64,000 bases of DNA, taken from Aquarana catesbeiana. Lineage: Eukaryota; Chordata; Amphibia; Anura; Ranidae. Where the stretch lies: contig NC_133333.1 of NCBI RefSeq assembly GCF_042186555.1, positions 221,032,757 through 221,096,756 on the forward strand, written 5' to 3'. Below the pieces are notes generated by a model, which was given only the letters and a program-made list of their open reading frames with translations, was not told the DNA's origin and ran no database searches. Below are positions 23,550-34,948 of this stretch, in pieces. Within the stretch, counting starts at the first letter, position 1. Every line of letters starts with the position of its first letter. The translations under genes and the position numbers were made by a program.

Positions 23550-23790
23550 TTTTGATGTAGTCATATTAAGATTATTGAGTTGATTGCGCTACACTTTTAT
23601 GTACACATTGGTTTGGAGAGTCAGTTGGTGAACACGCTCAAGTGTTAGCTGAGTGTGTCATAACCAATATAATCATATAAGGTTAGTTGCCTGAAGGGTG
23701 TAGTCTATTTATTTTTATCAATATCGGTGATTGAACTGATTATAATTATTGTGAGGTTTAGACAGCTTTTTTTCCACCGTTTTTTTTTTT

Positions 23791-24227
23791 TTAAGTTAGC
23801 AGCTACAAATACTGCAGCTGCTGACTCTTAAAATATGGACACTTACCTGTCCAGGGCGCCCACCATGTCTGTCCCTCTGCTCTCGGGTGCTGCCGCCGCC
23901 ATCTTCGGTAAGGGAATCAGGAAGTGAAGCCTTGCGGCTTCATTTCCTGGTTCCCTACTGTGCATGCGCGACTCGCGCTGCGCGTTCCCACTGGTCCCTG
24001 CTGTCTCCTGGGACCTGTGTGTCTCCCAGAAGACAGTGGGGGGGACGGGAAGTGGCATAGATACCCGCGGGTGGTGTGGGTATCTATGCCCGGAAGTGGG
24101 AGAAAGATACCTGTATTAAACAGGTATCTGCTCCCCCCTCCCCCCTGAAAGATGCCAAATGTCACACCAGAGGAGGGGGGAGGGTTCCGAAAAGCGGAAG
24201 TTCCATTTTTGTGTGGAACCGCTTTAA
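23791..24227. mobile_element. TTAA-flanked element of the TTAAAGCGG family
   Basis: TTAA at 23,791-23,794 and 24,224-24,227 bound the block. Read on minus it begins TTAAAGCGGTTCC. Landmarks such as GGAACTTCCG, AACAGGTA, AGCCGCAAGGCTTC and GTCAGCAGCTGCAGTATTTG are shared, in the same order, with 46,478-46,934 on plus. These are two copies of one family in opposite orientation. Confidence 0.75.
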
Positions 24228-24469
24228 TAAACTAAATCAACTGCATTTTGTATTTACACGGGTTATCTTTGTGTAGTACTAAAATTTGTTTGATGGCCTG
24301 AATCATTTAAGTGTGACAAATATGCAAAAAAAAAATCAGTAAGCGGGCAAATACGTTTTCACAGCACTGTATATCTGGCCTACACATGCCAAACTTTTTG
24401 CACATAAAGCAGCATAACACCTCACCTTACAATGTCTGTATGCTGAGTATGTCAGTGACAGGAGGGTTA

Positions 24470-24745
24470 CATAGTTACGTGGTTAGTAAGGTTGAATAAA
24501 GACACCAGTCCATCCAGTTCAACCTGAGTACACACTCACATCGGTCCCTACCCACAACCCACAATCCAAGGTCCCCAACTTACATTCATATACTAGGGCC
24601 AATTTTTGGACAGAAGCCGGAGGAAACCCACCCAGGCACAGGGAGAACATGCAAACTCCAGGCAGGTAGTGTCATGGTTGGGATTTGAACCAGCGACCCT
24701 TTTTACTGTTAGGCGAGAGTGCTACCCACTACACCTCTGTGCTGT
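24470..24745 (-). mobile_element. tRNA-derived SINE
   Basis: On minus the head resembles a tRNA gene: GTGTAGTGGGTAGCACTCTC is an A-box-like stretch (near 24,712-24,731) and GGTTCAAATCCCAACC is a B-box-like stretch (near 24,676-24,691), the RNA polymerase III internal promoter. The body contains GGAGTTTGCATGTTCTCCC and TGGGTTTCCTCCGG, a phrase common to many fish and amphibian SINEs. The tail region holds AACTGGATGGACTGGTGTC. Flanking duplications were not resolved. Confidence 0.75.
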
Positions 24746-24904
24746 TCAATGAAACTAAGAATGGTCCTCACCAGTACTGGCCCCATTGCCCACTAACAAA
24801 GCCAAGTAAGACCATATGTTATGTACCTACTGTATGGTTATTATTTATGGTTGTTTTTGTAGATTGAGGCTGTATGTGTTTAGCATCTGTCATGCTTGAA
24901 ACCC

Positions 24905-25075
24905 AGTCCTGAAGAAGTGTGTCCGCGAAATGCGTAGACTCATCAAGTGAAACAAGCTATTTGTTTTTTATGTGGTTTTATTACCTTTTGATATTCTGTA
25001 ATCATGATTCATGAGAAATCGTTTTTTAAAATGTAACAATAAATGTATGTTTTTATGGCTGGATTTGTGCTGATA
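24905..25075. repeat. Repeat fragment with a GAAGAAG...GCGAAATGCG core
   Basis: CCTGAAGAAGTGTGTCCGCG followed by AAATGCGTAG at 24,908-24,938 is the reverse-complement form of the CATCAGG...GCGTTTCG core seen at 12,408, 15,998 and 17,530. The surroundings are AT-rich. Element boundaries are unknown. Confidence 0.45.
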
Positions 25076-25224
25076 CCGGTTGGTCATCCTTGAACACCCT
25101 GTGTCTATATATGCCTTTTACCTGAGCTTTTTGGGGTGATGACCACTTGGTATATGGTCTAACTGGCAGAGAGATGTACCCCCTTTTCCACAAATAATCA
25201 TTGCTGCTTTTTGGATAATAAGGG

Positions 25225-25860
25225 ATCCGCTCCCTCTGTGATGCTGATGGGGGGATCTGCTCTCTCTGCGACGCTGATGGGGGGGATCTGCTCCCTCTGC
25301 GACGCTGATGGGGGGATCTGCTCTCTCTGTGACACTGATGGGGGGATCTGCTCTCTCTGTGACACTGATGGGGGGATCTGCTCCCTCTGTGATGCTGATG
25401 GGGGGGCCTGCTCTCTTTGTGACATTGATGAGGGGGATCTGCTCTCTCTGTGACACTGATGGGGGGATCTGCTCCCTCTGTGATGCTGATGGGGGGAGGG
25501 GGGATCTGCTTTCTTTGTGACATTGATGAGGGGGATCTGCTCTCTCTGAGACACTGATGGGGGGTCTGCTCTCTTTGTGACATTGATGAGGGGGATCTGC
25601 TCTCTCTGAGACACTGATGGGGGGTCTGCTCTCTTTGTGACATTGATGAGGGGGATCTGCTCTCTCTGTGATGCTGATGGGGGGGGGGGGGGGGTCTGCT
25701 CTCTTTGTGACATTGATGGGGGGAAATATGCTCTCTGTGTGATAAAATCGACTTGCTCTGTGAAGATGATTAGGGATCTGCTTCCTTTGTGAGGATTATG
25801 GGGGATCTGCGTTATTTGTGAAGATGATGGGGGATCCACTCCCTCTGTATTTTCTGGTCT
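25225..25860. repeat. About 32-bp minisatellite
   Basis: About 18 variants of a unit containing GGGGGATCTGCTCTCTCTGT followed by GACACTGATG. Variation is mostly in G-run length and in TTTGTGACATTGATG versus CTGTGACACTGATG subtypes. The subtypes alternate in a short higher-order pattern near 25,500-25,660. The long minus frames are artefacts of the repeat. Confidence 0.92.
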
Positions 25861-26580
25861 CATGTCTCCAGTGCTCATTCGTTATCTGTGTGTATCACTG
25901 TCATTGTTGTGTATTGGCTGTACGCAGTTCAGTATGTTATCCGCCCCCTCTGATATCAGAACAGCACGGTGTCTCCTTTCTATGTAATGACCGCTGGTCA
26001 CGAGGGATTATTGGATCCGTCATATGAGAATCTGCTGACTGCACCCTCAGTCTCATTTTTCTCCTAATGTTTTTATTCAGCGTACAATGTAATAATACAC
26101 CAAATCATTAACTGCGATCTCCATAAACTACTTAATCATCCGCTGTCCTGACTGATACACACTGTACATATGTCAGCGCCCAGCCATTGTTCGCTAAGTG
26201 ACGACTTGTCAATACTGATCACAATGTCACTTGGATTGTATAAAATTACTATTAATTATCAAATATTATCAGAGATTACCTAGAATAAAATTCTTATTAA
26301 GGGAGGAATATATTCACCTACGCACAGCTCACTTCTTGTCCGTAATCCTAGTGAAGGCCTCCTGCAATGTATGCACCTTTGTACATATAGATCAGTGAAT
26401 ATGGATCCGTTATGCATATAAAAAGCTACTTCTATATTTAGCTGCTGCCAAAAGCCAATCAGGAGTGCGAGTCTCCGGAGAGGCAAGGGTCTCATGGGCA
26501 TCGCTGGATCTAGAGGGGGCTCACATAAGTATTGGGGGGGGGGTGTGTGGCTGCTGCACATTGAAGGTGTTTTACTTAAA
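25861..26580. other. Unassigned sequence, no gene seen
   Basis: Single-copy-looking DNA with no recognisable coding or repeat feature apart from a G run near 26,535. Confidence 0.3.
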
Positions 26581-26592
26581 GTGATTGTAAAG

Positions 26593-27536
26593 TAGAGCTG
26601 CGCGATTCTGGAAAAAATGAGAATCACTATTTTTTTGGCTTAAAATAAAGATCACGATTCTCGGAGTAACATCATCTTTCACATTGTACAAAAAAAGTGG
26701 GCTAACTTTACTGTTTAGTTTTATTTTTAATTCATTGAAGTGTATTTTTTTCCCCAAAAAAATTGTGTTTTAAGGACCGCTGCGCAAATACAGCGTGACA
26801 TAAAATATTTTATTCCCTAGGGTCTCTGCTAAAAAATATTTATATAATGTTTTGGGGTCCTAAGTCATTTTTTATCAGAAAATACTGATTTGAACTTGTA
26901 AGCAACAAGTGTCAGAAAAAGGCTTATGCCCTGTAGACACGATCGGACATTCCGACAACAAAATCCATGGATTTTTTCCGATGGATGTTGGCTCAAACTT
27001 GTTTTGCATACACACAGTCGCACAAAGTTGTCGGAAAATCCGATTGTTCTAAACGCTGTGATGTAAAACACGTACGTCGGGACTATAAACTAGGCAGTCG
27101 CCAATAGCTTTCGTCTCTTAATTTATTCTGAGCATGCGTGGCACTTTGTGCGTAGGAATTGTCCACACATGGTCGGAATTTACGCGAACGGATTTTGTTG
27201 TCAGAAAATTTTATGGCCTGCTTTCAAACTTTGTGTGTCGGAAATGCCAATGGAAAAAGTCCGATGGAGTCCACACACGGTCGGAATTTCTGACAACGAG
27301 CTCCGATCGCACATATTCCGTCAGAAAGTCCGACCGTGTGTACAGGGCATTAGTCTTTAAGTGGTAAAACTGACCTAATTTACAGGCAAAGTCTTCCCTT
27401 TGATCTAAAAGAACAAAATGTTACAATGTTTCTCTTTATCTCTGTTACATGAATGAGTCGTGGAAATGCCGGATTAAGATCGTGAGGGAAGTTGAATCGA
27501 GTTTGTGATTTTTTAACGATTAATCGCGCAGCTCTA
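26593..27536. mobile_element. hAT-type element with 8-bp target duplication
   Basis: Inverted ends TAGAGCTGCGCGATT and AATCGCGCAGCTCTA are flanked by identical 8-bp TTGTAAAG copies (26,585-26,592 and 27,537-27,544), the hAT signature. No transposase is present. The element is interrupted by a Harbinger-type MITE at 26,927-27,349. The flanking sequence GTGATTGTAAAG is itself part of another dispersed repeat, giving three insertion layers. Confidence 0.9.
26927..27349. mobile_element. Harbinger-type MITE, subfamily A
   Basis: TTA at 26,924-26,926 and 27,350-27,352 flank inverted ends TGCCCTGTAGACACGATCGG and its mirror. The interior matches 14,263-14,682 along most of its length, including CACGTACGTCGG and GCCAATAGCT. 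It lies inside the hAT element and is therefore younger than it. Confidence 0.88.
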
Positions 27537-27544
27537 TTGTAAAG

Positions 27545-27965
27545 TCTTGTTTGGTTTTTTTTTTCTAATAAAATAACAAGCATATTATACTTACCTGCCC
27601 TGTGCAGTGGTTTTGCACAGAGTAGCCCAGATCCTGCTCATCTTGGGTCCCTGGCTGGAGCTCCTGGCCCCTCCCTCCTGTTGAGTGCCCCCACAGCAAG
27701 CAGCTTGCTACTGGGGCACCCAAGCCGAGCTGCAGCTCTGTGTGTCCATTCAGACAAGGAGCTGCTGTTCAGCCCCTGCCCCCTCTCTCTCCTGATTGGC
27801 TTACTGAGGTTGACAGCAGCAGGAGCCAATGACGCCGCTGCTGTGTCTCAGCCAATCAGGAGAGAGAGTCCCGGATTGCCGAGGCACTTGTTCACACTAG
27901 CTGTAGGCCTCTTGCACAAGGGAGCAATAAAAAAAAAATCACATTTTTTACTGATCTGGATATAG
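27545..27965. repeat. Dispersed repeat with an inverted 19-bp pair
   Basis: The right part of the repeat that received the hAT insertion. CTCTCTCCTGATTGGCT near 27,784-27,800 is mirrored by AGCCAATCAGGAGAGAG near 27,850-27,868. Its AAGCATATTATACTTACCTG phrase has relatives around other repeats in this window. Class unknown. Confidence 0.5.
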
Positions 27966-29400
27966 ATGCTTTGTAGTCTATGCACCATACATGCATGTGT
28001 GTGAAGAGGAGAAATAGAGCGAAGAGTACAGAGCCATGAAACAAAAATAGAACATGTTACATTAGATTGCAGTAATTTACATGCATATGCGTGTTTATGT
28101 GTGTATATTGCAATACTGGCAATTAAGAATTTTTACGCTCGTATACGCATACGTGCCATTACACGTTTTCACATGGTCCTTATGAAACCTTTTACTCAGG
28201 ACCTTTTTGTCAACAAGATCCTGATTATGAACATCAGTAAGTTTTTTCATCTGTGTGGGCAACTGGTCCAAGTCTCTGAAGAGTGATCCATGCTTGGAAC
28301 ACTCTTTAGAAAGCATTTGACAGGTGATGATGATCGCAGCATGTGTACACAGTTGGTCGCTGCCTTTGCAGCTAAAGGGGGCAGAGGTTGGGGACAGTAA
28401 AAGCGTGGCTCAAACATGAGGTTTTACCACCCCTCAACCGCTAGAGTGAAGAAGCCCTTAATGGGATTAATAAACCAGCTCTCACGGATCAGTAGCTCCA
28501 TGTAGTTCTATAATCGTGTAATATCTCTTACCTTGTACTACAACCTTTTTTGGTCCACAGAACTGGGTGGTATATGTGTGGCTAGATTCCACTTGCTAAC
28601 ACAGATATCTCCTGCCCAGCCTGTCATTCAACCTCACTATTTTGCTATGCGCAGGCCAACACCCATTGCTTGTTGAATATTTTAATTTCTTAGCCCCAGT
28701 ATGTTTTCTCCTGCGCTCCTGTATTTCTTGCCATTACCTACTTTGCTCTAATGCTAACCTCAAGTCAACTGCTATCTGCCCAGGTATGCCTGATGATGAC
28801 ATCCTGGTACACCCTCCAGTAAATCATCATGCCTTGTGGGGGGCTGTGGTGTAGATCTAGGTGGTCGGCGTTTAAATTGTGACAGTGGGTGTGGGGAGAA
28901 TATCCCACACCCACTGTCACAATGGGGGATCAGAGGTTGTGCAGGCAGGTGCTCATTGGCACCCTAAATACGGGTGTAACATGTAACATGTTAGCAAAGG
29001 GGAACTTACCCTTTAAGCTCTGCACCCGGCCATTTAAAAGGCTCACACTTCTCTAACATGTATATAGCATATAGGGTTCACTATCCATTATTGTCAGTGA
29101 CATCCCCTTTGCTGCTTATAATGGGCAGCTAAGAGGGAAAGGTTCCACGGGTGTGGGAAAGGTTTCAGTTTGGGTGACACTGGGCATCATGGTGGGGCTT
29201 TATTTTCTGTGGGACAGGAGGGAGGGCTCTCAGGGATGCTGGTGTGCCCATTAAGCTTCTGCTCAGGTTGATTGGCGGATCCCACTTCATTTATAATGAC
29301 TGTCACTTGTGGGATAAGCATGTTGCACAGTGTTAGGATGGCCACTTGTAGGAATTTTTCTTCTATCGTGTCCTGATAAGTGAAATGTTTGCATCTTTCA
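27966..29400. other. Unassigned sequence with one hairpin
   Basis: No coding exon was recognised. Apart from the hairpin at 28,876-28,923 there is no clear structure. Confidence 0.3.
28876..28923. repeat. Perfect 20-bp inverted repeat
   Basis: Arms 28,876-28,895 (ATTGTGACAGTGGGTGTGGG) and 28,904-28,923 are exact reverse complements with an 8-nt spacer. It could form a cruciform or an RNA hairpin. No flanking terminator-like or element structure explains it. Confidence 0.9.
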
Positions 29401-31190
29401 GGGATTTCTCAGTGCTGTAACAGTAAATCGGTATGATTGGTTCCTGTGGCAATCTAAGGTGCCAGTACTAGGTTTTATCACATCTATCTGTAACAGCATG
29501 GGCGTTATCTGGCATAGCAGTGTCCATGTCTCCTGCCTTTGGTCAGGCAATGGGGCGCCCAGTGACATACAGGTGGAAGTCACATCCTGTGCCGGACTCA
29601 GAAAGGACAGTGTGCCCTGGTCATGTTGTGTCGTGACGCACAGATCCATCTGGATGTTGAACATTTATTATCAGGAGTGTATACGGGACAGCGAAGCATG
29701 AACGGGGTTAACGGTAGACTGGATGTGCAGTTACAGAACGTCCTGTCACTTTGTGCTGAGCCCGGCTGTTCTGAACCCACATGGGACAGCGGCGGCCCAT
29801 GAAAAATAGCCGGCAAATTTGTGGCGAACTGCTGACGCCACGGAATGTAACTCAGACATGCGTTTCCCACGTGCCCTTCTCCTCTTCCCTTTGTGGAGGT
29901 CCTGAGGGAGCGAAGGACAGAACAGCGAGAGTCTCTGCCCATCTGCCAGGGGACTCCTGGGAGTATCGGCTGAGTGGTGCCGGGGTCTGTGCCGCAGTCA
30001 CAAGGTGTGAGATTGCCTGTGGCACCTGTTCTGCCTTCCCACCATCAGAGCCGGGCAGACTCCATTTTACAAAGCTTTGACCTTAAAAAGCCCCGTTCCT
30101 GTGTGTGCTGTTTATGACAATTCATTCCCTCTCCGTCCCCCGAGACTTCCACAGCGGCTGCTGAATTCACAACTTTATTTATTCTGGACTATTTTAAAAT
30201 GTCCTTTTCCATAAATCGCAGCTATAGAGGACGTATGATGAGGCCGTCACCAGAATATACAGCGAGCAAAGTCAGGGAGAGAAGTTTGTGCTGGGCGCCG
30301 ATCCTACTGGTGGCGGTGCCATCCGCGGAGGTCTCCTTCTCTTCCAGTGCCAGGAATGTGGTCATGGCTCCAGCTGCCTGTGGAAGGTATCATGAGAGAG
30401 ACACAGGGAGGGATCTTCTACATTTCTGGAGGCTGCTGTGTACCCATCCTGGAAGAATTCTGATACTCTGACAGGGTTTCCGTGGTGCCCACACTGTGCG
30501 CGGACACAAGTCAGGCCACACTGCACTGTGTCATCACATACCAAAAAATGTGCCAGATGGTGATGGCGTATCACATGACCCTTTCCATTATTACTGTGTC
30601 TTTCAGCTGCAGAATGGTGTCAGTTGATGGTGATACAGGCTTCAGTATAGTTTTTGCTTTCAAACTTGCCAGAAAATGAGAAATAGTGGCCATAAACTAC
30701 TCTTCCAGTGTTCAGCAAGGAACTATACGGTCCAACATGTTGCAGCCTACCTATGGCACACAAAACAGTAGCTGATCAGTTAGTAAGGACAGTACTTTTC
30801 CTGGGAAGCACTGTGAGTGAGCTGGCAGTGCAGCTTTGTGGAAATGCATTCCCAAAATGATTGCCAGTTGCCCCTCTCTTTATTAGACTGGAATTTATCT
30901 CTCCAGTATAGGTTGCTGACATGGCGAGGGGGTTTTCCAGTTGTTGACAAAATGTTTTGCATTTTGAGAACGGGCATTAAAATGTTACCAAACACACACT
31001 GTTTAATTTACATTGTCCCTTCTATTTCTGTATGTGGATGATGGCTCTGTAAGTATTTTAAGAAAAAAAAATCTAAGTACCTTTTTCCTAATCAATATAA
31101 AGCTGTCATATGACCCAGATCAAGAGGAGGAGCTTCTAGTCCTCTGCTGCCGGTCACATGTTCAAAATAAAAAAACAGAGTAAAAAAAAA
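29401..31190. other. Single-copy-looking sequence, candidate regulatory island
   Basis: About 1.8 kb without recognisable repeats. The part at about 29,750-30,240 is relatively CpG-containing, then passes into CACAACTTTATTTATTCTGG. No exon with codon bias or a protein domain could be read. A conserved non-coding block is possible but unproven. Confidence 0.25.
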
Positions 31191-31232
31191 AAATATAGAT
31201 ATATCTATATAGATACAGTATATCTATATAGG

Positions 31233-31293
<61 letters not shown>

Positions 31294-31322
31294 ATCTATA
31301 TATAGATAGATAGATATCTATC
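31191..31322. repeat. (TATC)n microsatellite
   Basis: An array of CTAT/TATC tetranucleotides with imperfect ATATAGAT flanks on both sides. The outer parts form an inverted TATAGATA pair. Confidence 0.92.
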
Positions 31323-34027
31323 AATAAACTCTTTTAAATTGGCATACAAATATACATTTGAAATTAAATCTTTATGATTTTTGTGGAAATAAGATGGTGT
31401 GGGCGGATTTCTGCCAGTCAGAGGATGTATCACGCCCCTCCAGCCTAGAATAAGAGGGAGGTGAAGCCTCCATCAATCTACATGTAATATCCTGCCCCCC
31501 CCAATTGTGTTTAGCTGGTTAGTGGGCATGGAGGAGGAGGAGGGAGTGGGCTGTCATTTACCACGGTGAATACACCCACACGTGTGACTCTAAAGTCACA
31601 TGGGCTGCTTAGATGTGATAGGGAGGAAATTCTCAAGGTAGAAACTCACTGAAACCTGAGCATGTGCAGAGTTGTCACCACAACTGCAAAATCCCTAGCT
31701 GAATTTGGGACATGGACAAGGTGAAGATAGTGAGCAGCAGGCTCAACCAGGTTTTTAGTAGAATACAGAAAACAAATCCCATAGTGACTGAGTGAGTATG
31801 AACAGCATGTAATACACCATTTATTGATAGTTTTTGTTATTATGTGGGTTTAGTGACACTTTAAATCACATATGAATAGGATGCTTGTGGGGGGTACCTT
31901 TTGCGCTGAGCATGCTCATTAATGCCCAGGACCAAGCGGAGACTACAGCCATGTGAAAAATCTAACATTAAGTCAGTTCCCCGACTTAGAGATGAGCCTT
32001 CACTGTGTGAAGTAAAAATGCAGGCTTCCTCTGAAAAGTGACTTGTCCCGAGTCACTACACACTGTAACTTGTATGTTGCATTAGGAGGGATGTGCTGAA
32101 CCTGTGCCCATTCCACTAGTCTGGTGTACTTCCGTTACTTTACTCCCAGTAACAAAATGTGGTCCCGCCATGCACCTAGCGCGGACCTCATGTGTGCTCC
32201 TTCCTTTCCATACCTCGGGAGGGAGCCACACTACAGACCCCCTCGTTATCGGCGGACCTGTCATCTATACCAGGTACCACGCCTAACAACTAGTTGCTGA
32301 GTGTCTTGAACTTGTATTTGGTTGTTCTTAGTGACTACACTCCATCTCCCTTGTCTTGCTGAGTTAACCCTTTATAGCGGTGTTACATCATACCCTGTAG
32401 TGCTTTACAGACCCTGTTTTTTTTAGATACGCCAGAACTAACATGCCCCCATTTGAATAACTTCACACCAGGCCTAGAACAGTTAATGTAACTTTACTGA
32501 ATGAGTTGCAGCAATACAGTTCAATATGAACAACATCCTTTTCCCTAAACTAACTACTGTAGTGTGGCTGTGGCTGCCCAGGCATACCTCCATGAGGTGG
32601 TAGTCCATGTTGGTATTCTCCATGGCTTGGATATCTCAAAGTGCTGGTGTCTTCAGTGAACTGCAAGGCGCTGCAGTCCCAGTAACCCCAACTGCGATTG
32701 GGCTCAGAACCAGCCAATTTGGTTACCAAGGGCTCCTGGACCTCAGTCTCCCCCCCCCCCTTTTTATAACACTAGTGGGCTGGCTAGCCCCAAAAAGCCC
32801 AACTGAGCTTAACCCTTTCCCACAGCCTGGGCCAGCCGCTAACTCACTAGAACCAACATACTTCAACCTGCCTGCTACATGCTAATTATTCGAGGCAGAA
32901 ATGGTGGGAAGTCACCCAGTACTTGGCCTTGTGTTGTTACAGCTTTGCAGCATTTAGCGATGTCACCTACTGTGTTATCGCAGAATGGAATCCGATTACA
33001 GCATTTTTATGTTTGTTCTAGCTCAAAGTACAGTTTTCATTACAGGTGGAGTTTGTTCAATCTCTTCTCAGGCGTTGTCTGTTCTTTTCTTGCCCAGTAA
33101 AGTTCCAGATGATTCTGCATCCCATGTTTATGGCATTAAACGTACATTAGGCGAAATTCATGGCGTGATACAGTAAATGACCCGCCTGTGATCACGCTGG
33201 AGACAGAGCGCATTCATGTGCTGTGACAGTGAAATTTAGTTTCGCTGTGAAATAATTCATAAATGGATGGAGGCGTTGCAAATGAAGTTCACATTTTGAC
33301 TCATTTTGGGATACTTTCCATCTTCCCCGCTTTAATATGGACACAAAGCGATCAATAAACAGCTGACGCTGCAGCCACTCTGCTCAGATTTGAAGAATTT
33401 ATATTGTGCAGTAAAAGCAAATCAGAAACGTCTCGCAGCTTTTCGAATGATTGAGGGCTGATTGAAGACGGCCTGATTCAGCTCAATGACACCTCGGAGG
33501 AGACATTCCTGGAAGATCAGGGATGCTGATAATTATTATTTCTTGACGACCATTTCCTGCCATTTATAACCCCACCTCTGGCACCCATGACACCCCCAAA
33601 CCTATTCCGCTGGGGTGCCCAAATAAGTGCCAAGAGGTACATTTTTGGTATGGAGGAGAGAGGTTGAAGTGTATGGCTCCAGCTTTCTAAATAAACAACT
33701 TCTATTTCTGTACAAGGCAAATTATTTGGACTTGGTTTGCAAGAAACCATTAAGACTCAGCAGAGATAACCCATAATGGGTTTGAATAGGATTTCTGGAC
33801 AGGAAGTGTGCTGTGTGCAAGGAAATGGCCCCAAAGAGCAGATGTTTATCAAAAGACATTGCATCTGAGCACCACAAACCAAGAGCGCTATTTATTTCAT
33901 TTTTAATATTTACAGCAAACTCACCTATCCATCAATGTCTCCATGATTTATTTTGCTGAAAAATCACTTTGAAAAACACCCCCTAGCAATTCTGGCTGTG
34001 GTCATCTTGAGTAAGGGCAGATGATTC
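31323..34027. other. Unassigned sequence; island at 33,100-33,525
   Basis: No gene seen. The segment at about 33,100-33,525 is repeat-free and holds ATAATTCATAAATGG, CAATAAACAGCTG and GAATGATTGAGG motifs, making it the best-looking conserved-element candidate here on composition alone. A C/T tract is at about 32,750-32,765. Confidence 0.3.
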
Positions 34028-34035
34028 ATGTAGCA

Positions 34036-34387
34036 CAGGGGTCTCCAAACTTTCTAAACAAAGGGCCAATTTACTGTCCTTCAGACTTTAGGAGGGCCGG
34101 AATAAGGCCAGTGGGAGTTATTGCACCCCATTGTTGGTGTCAGTGGGAGCAATTCTGCCCCACCGTTGGTGTCGGTGGGAGGAATTCTGCCCCACCGTTG
34201 ATGTCAGTGGGAAGAGTTCTGCCCAATCCTTGGTGTCAGTGGGAGAAATTCTGCCCCATCGTTGGTCTCAGTGAGAGGAATTCTGCCCCATCGTTGGTCT
34301 CAGTGAGAGAAATTCTTCCCATAAGGGCCAGGTAAAGGCAAGCAAAGGGCCACATCCGGCCTCCAAGCCACAGTTTGGAGACACCTT
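34036..34387. mobile_element. hAT-type MITE carrying a 32-bp minisatellite
   Basis: CAGGGGTCTCCAAACTTT at the left is mirrored by CAGTTTGGAGACACC at the right. The flanks ATGTAGCA (34,028-34,035) and ATGTGGCA (34,388-34,395) match at 7 of 8 positions, consistent with an aged hAT duplication. Most of the interior (about 34,105-34,320) is a tandem array of about seven units on GGAATTCTGCCCCATCGTTG. No protein is encoded. Confidence 0.82.
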
Positions 34388-34948
34388 ATGTGGCATTTAC
34401 TTCCTAGAATCCATCTGCCCTTAGCTCAGACATGCAGGCAGGGAGGGTGTGCTTAGCCCAGAAAACTCCTCCTCCCCTTCTGAAGAATCCTGGGATATAT
34501 AACATCATTTTCATAGGCATGAAAAGCAGGAAGTAACTGAAGAAATGAAAAAAAAGTATAAAACAAGTAAATATAATAACATTTCCTATCTATTTACTAA
34601 TGCTAGCAGCATAAGCATTAAAAAATAGTCAATATTAATTGAGCGAGTGAAGTTCCGCTTTCAGTTTTGTGTGCATATTTCCTAGTAATAAAGTACCAAT
34701 TAAAAAACACGTGCAAAAAAAACTAAAAATGTAGGGGCCTATTAACTACTTAGGGGGTGTGGGGACTGTCTACCAATCACATGATTGCTTTCATAGTCTG
34801 TGGTTGGCAGTAAAACTCACCTCTGTAATCTCTGCTTCTGGAAGGACAAAAGGATCGGGGTCTGTTTTAGGTAAAGTTTTTCTTTTTATTTAGGGTCAGT
34901 GGTTTTTAGGTAGGATAAAAAAGTACACCATTGTTTCTTGGCCCTACC

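Larger units (their letters stand above)
23220..24369 (+). mobile_element. 5'-truncated Tc1 element
   Basis: Only the 3' half remains. It starts abruptly inside the transposase at about 23,220 and runs to a CACAGCACTG end followed by TA at 24,370-24,371. A TTAA-flanked element (23,791-24,227) is inserted in its 3' untranslated part. The left terminal repeat is missing, so it is immobile. Confidence 0.7.

Noticed and set aside
24676..24745. Possible tRNA gene on minus
   Set aside because: A- and B-box-like stretches are present, but the arms do not fold into a full cloverleaf and the sequence continues into a SINE body.
25225..25860. Regular repeats considered as a CRISPR-like array
   Set aside because: Units are contiguous with no unique spacers, and the rest of the window is eukaryotic mobile DNA.
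25053..25878. Minus frames of 196 and 226 codons rich in SQREQ and PPISV words
   Set aside because: They are translations of the 32-bp minisatellite in overlapping frames, with no domain.
29598..30080. Overlapping frames of about 100 codons on both strands considered as host exons
   Set aside because: No domain, no convincing splice-site pattern and neither strand preferred.
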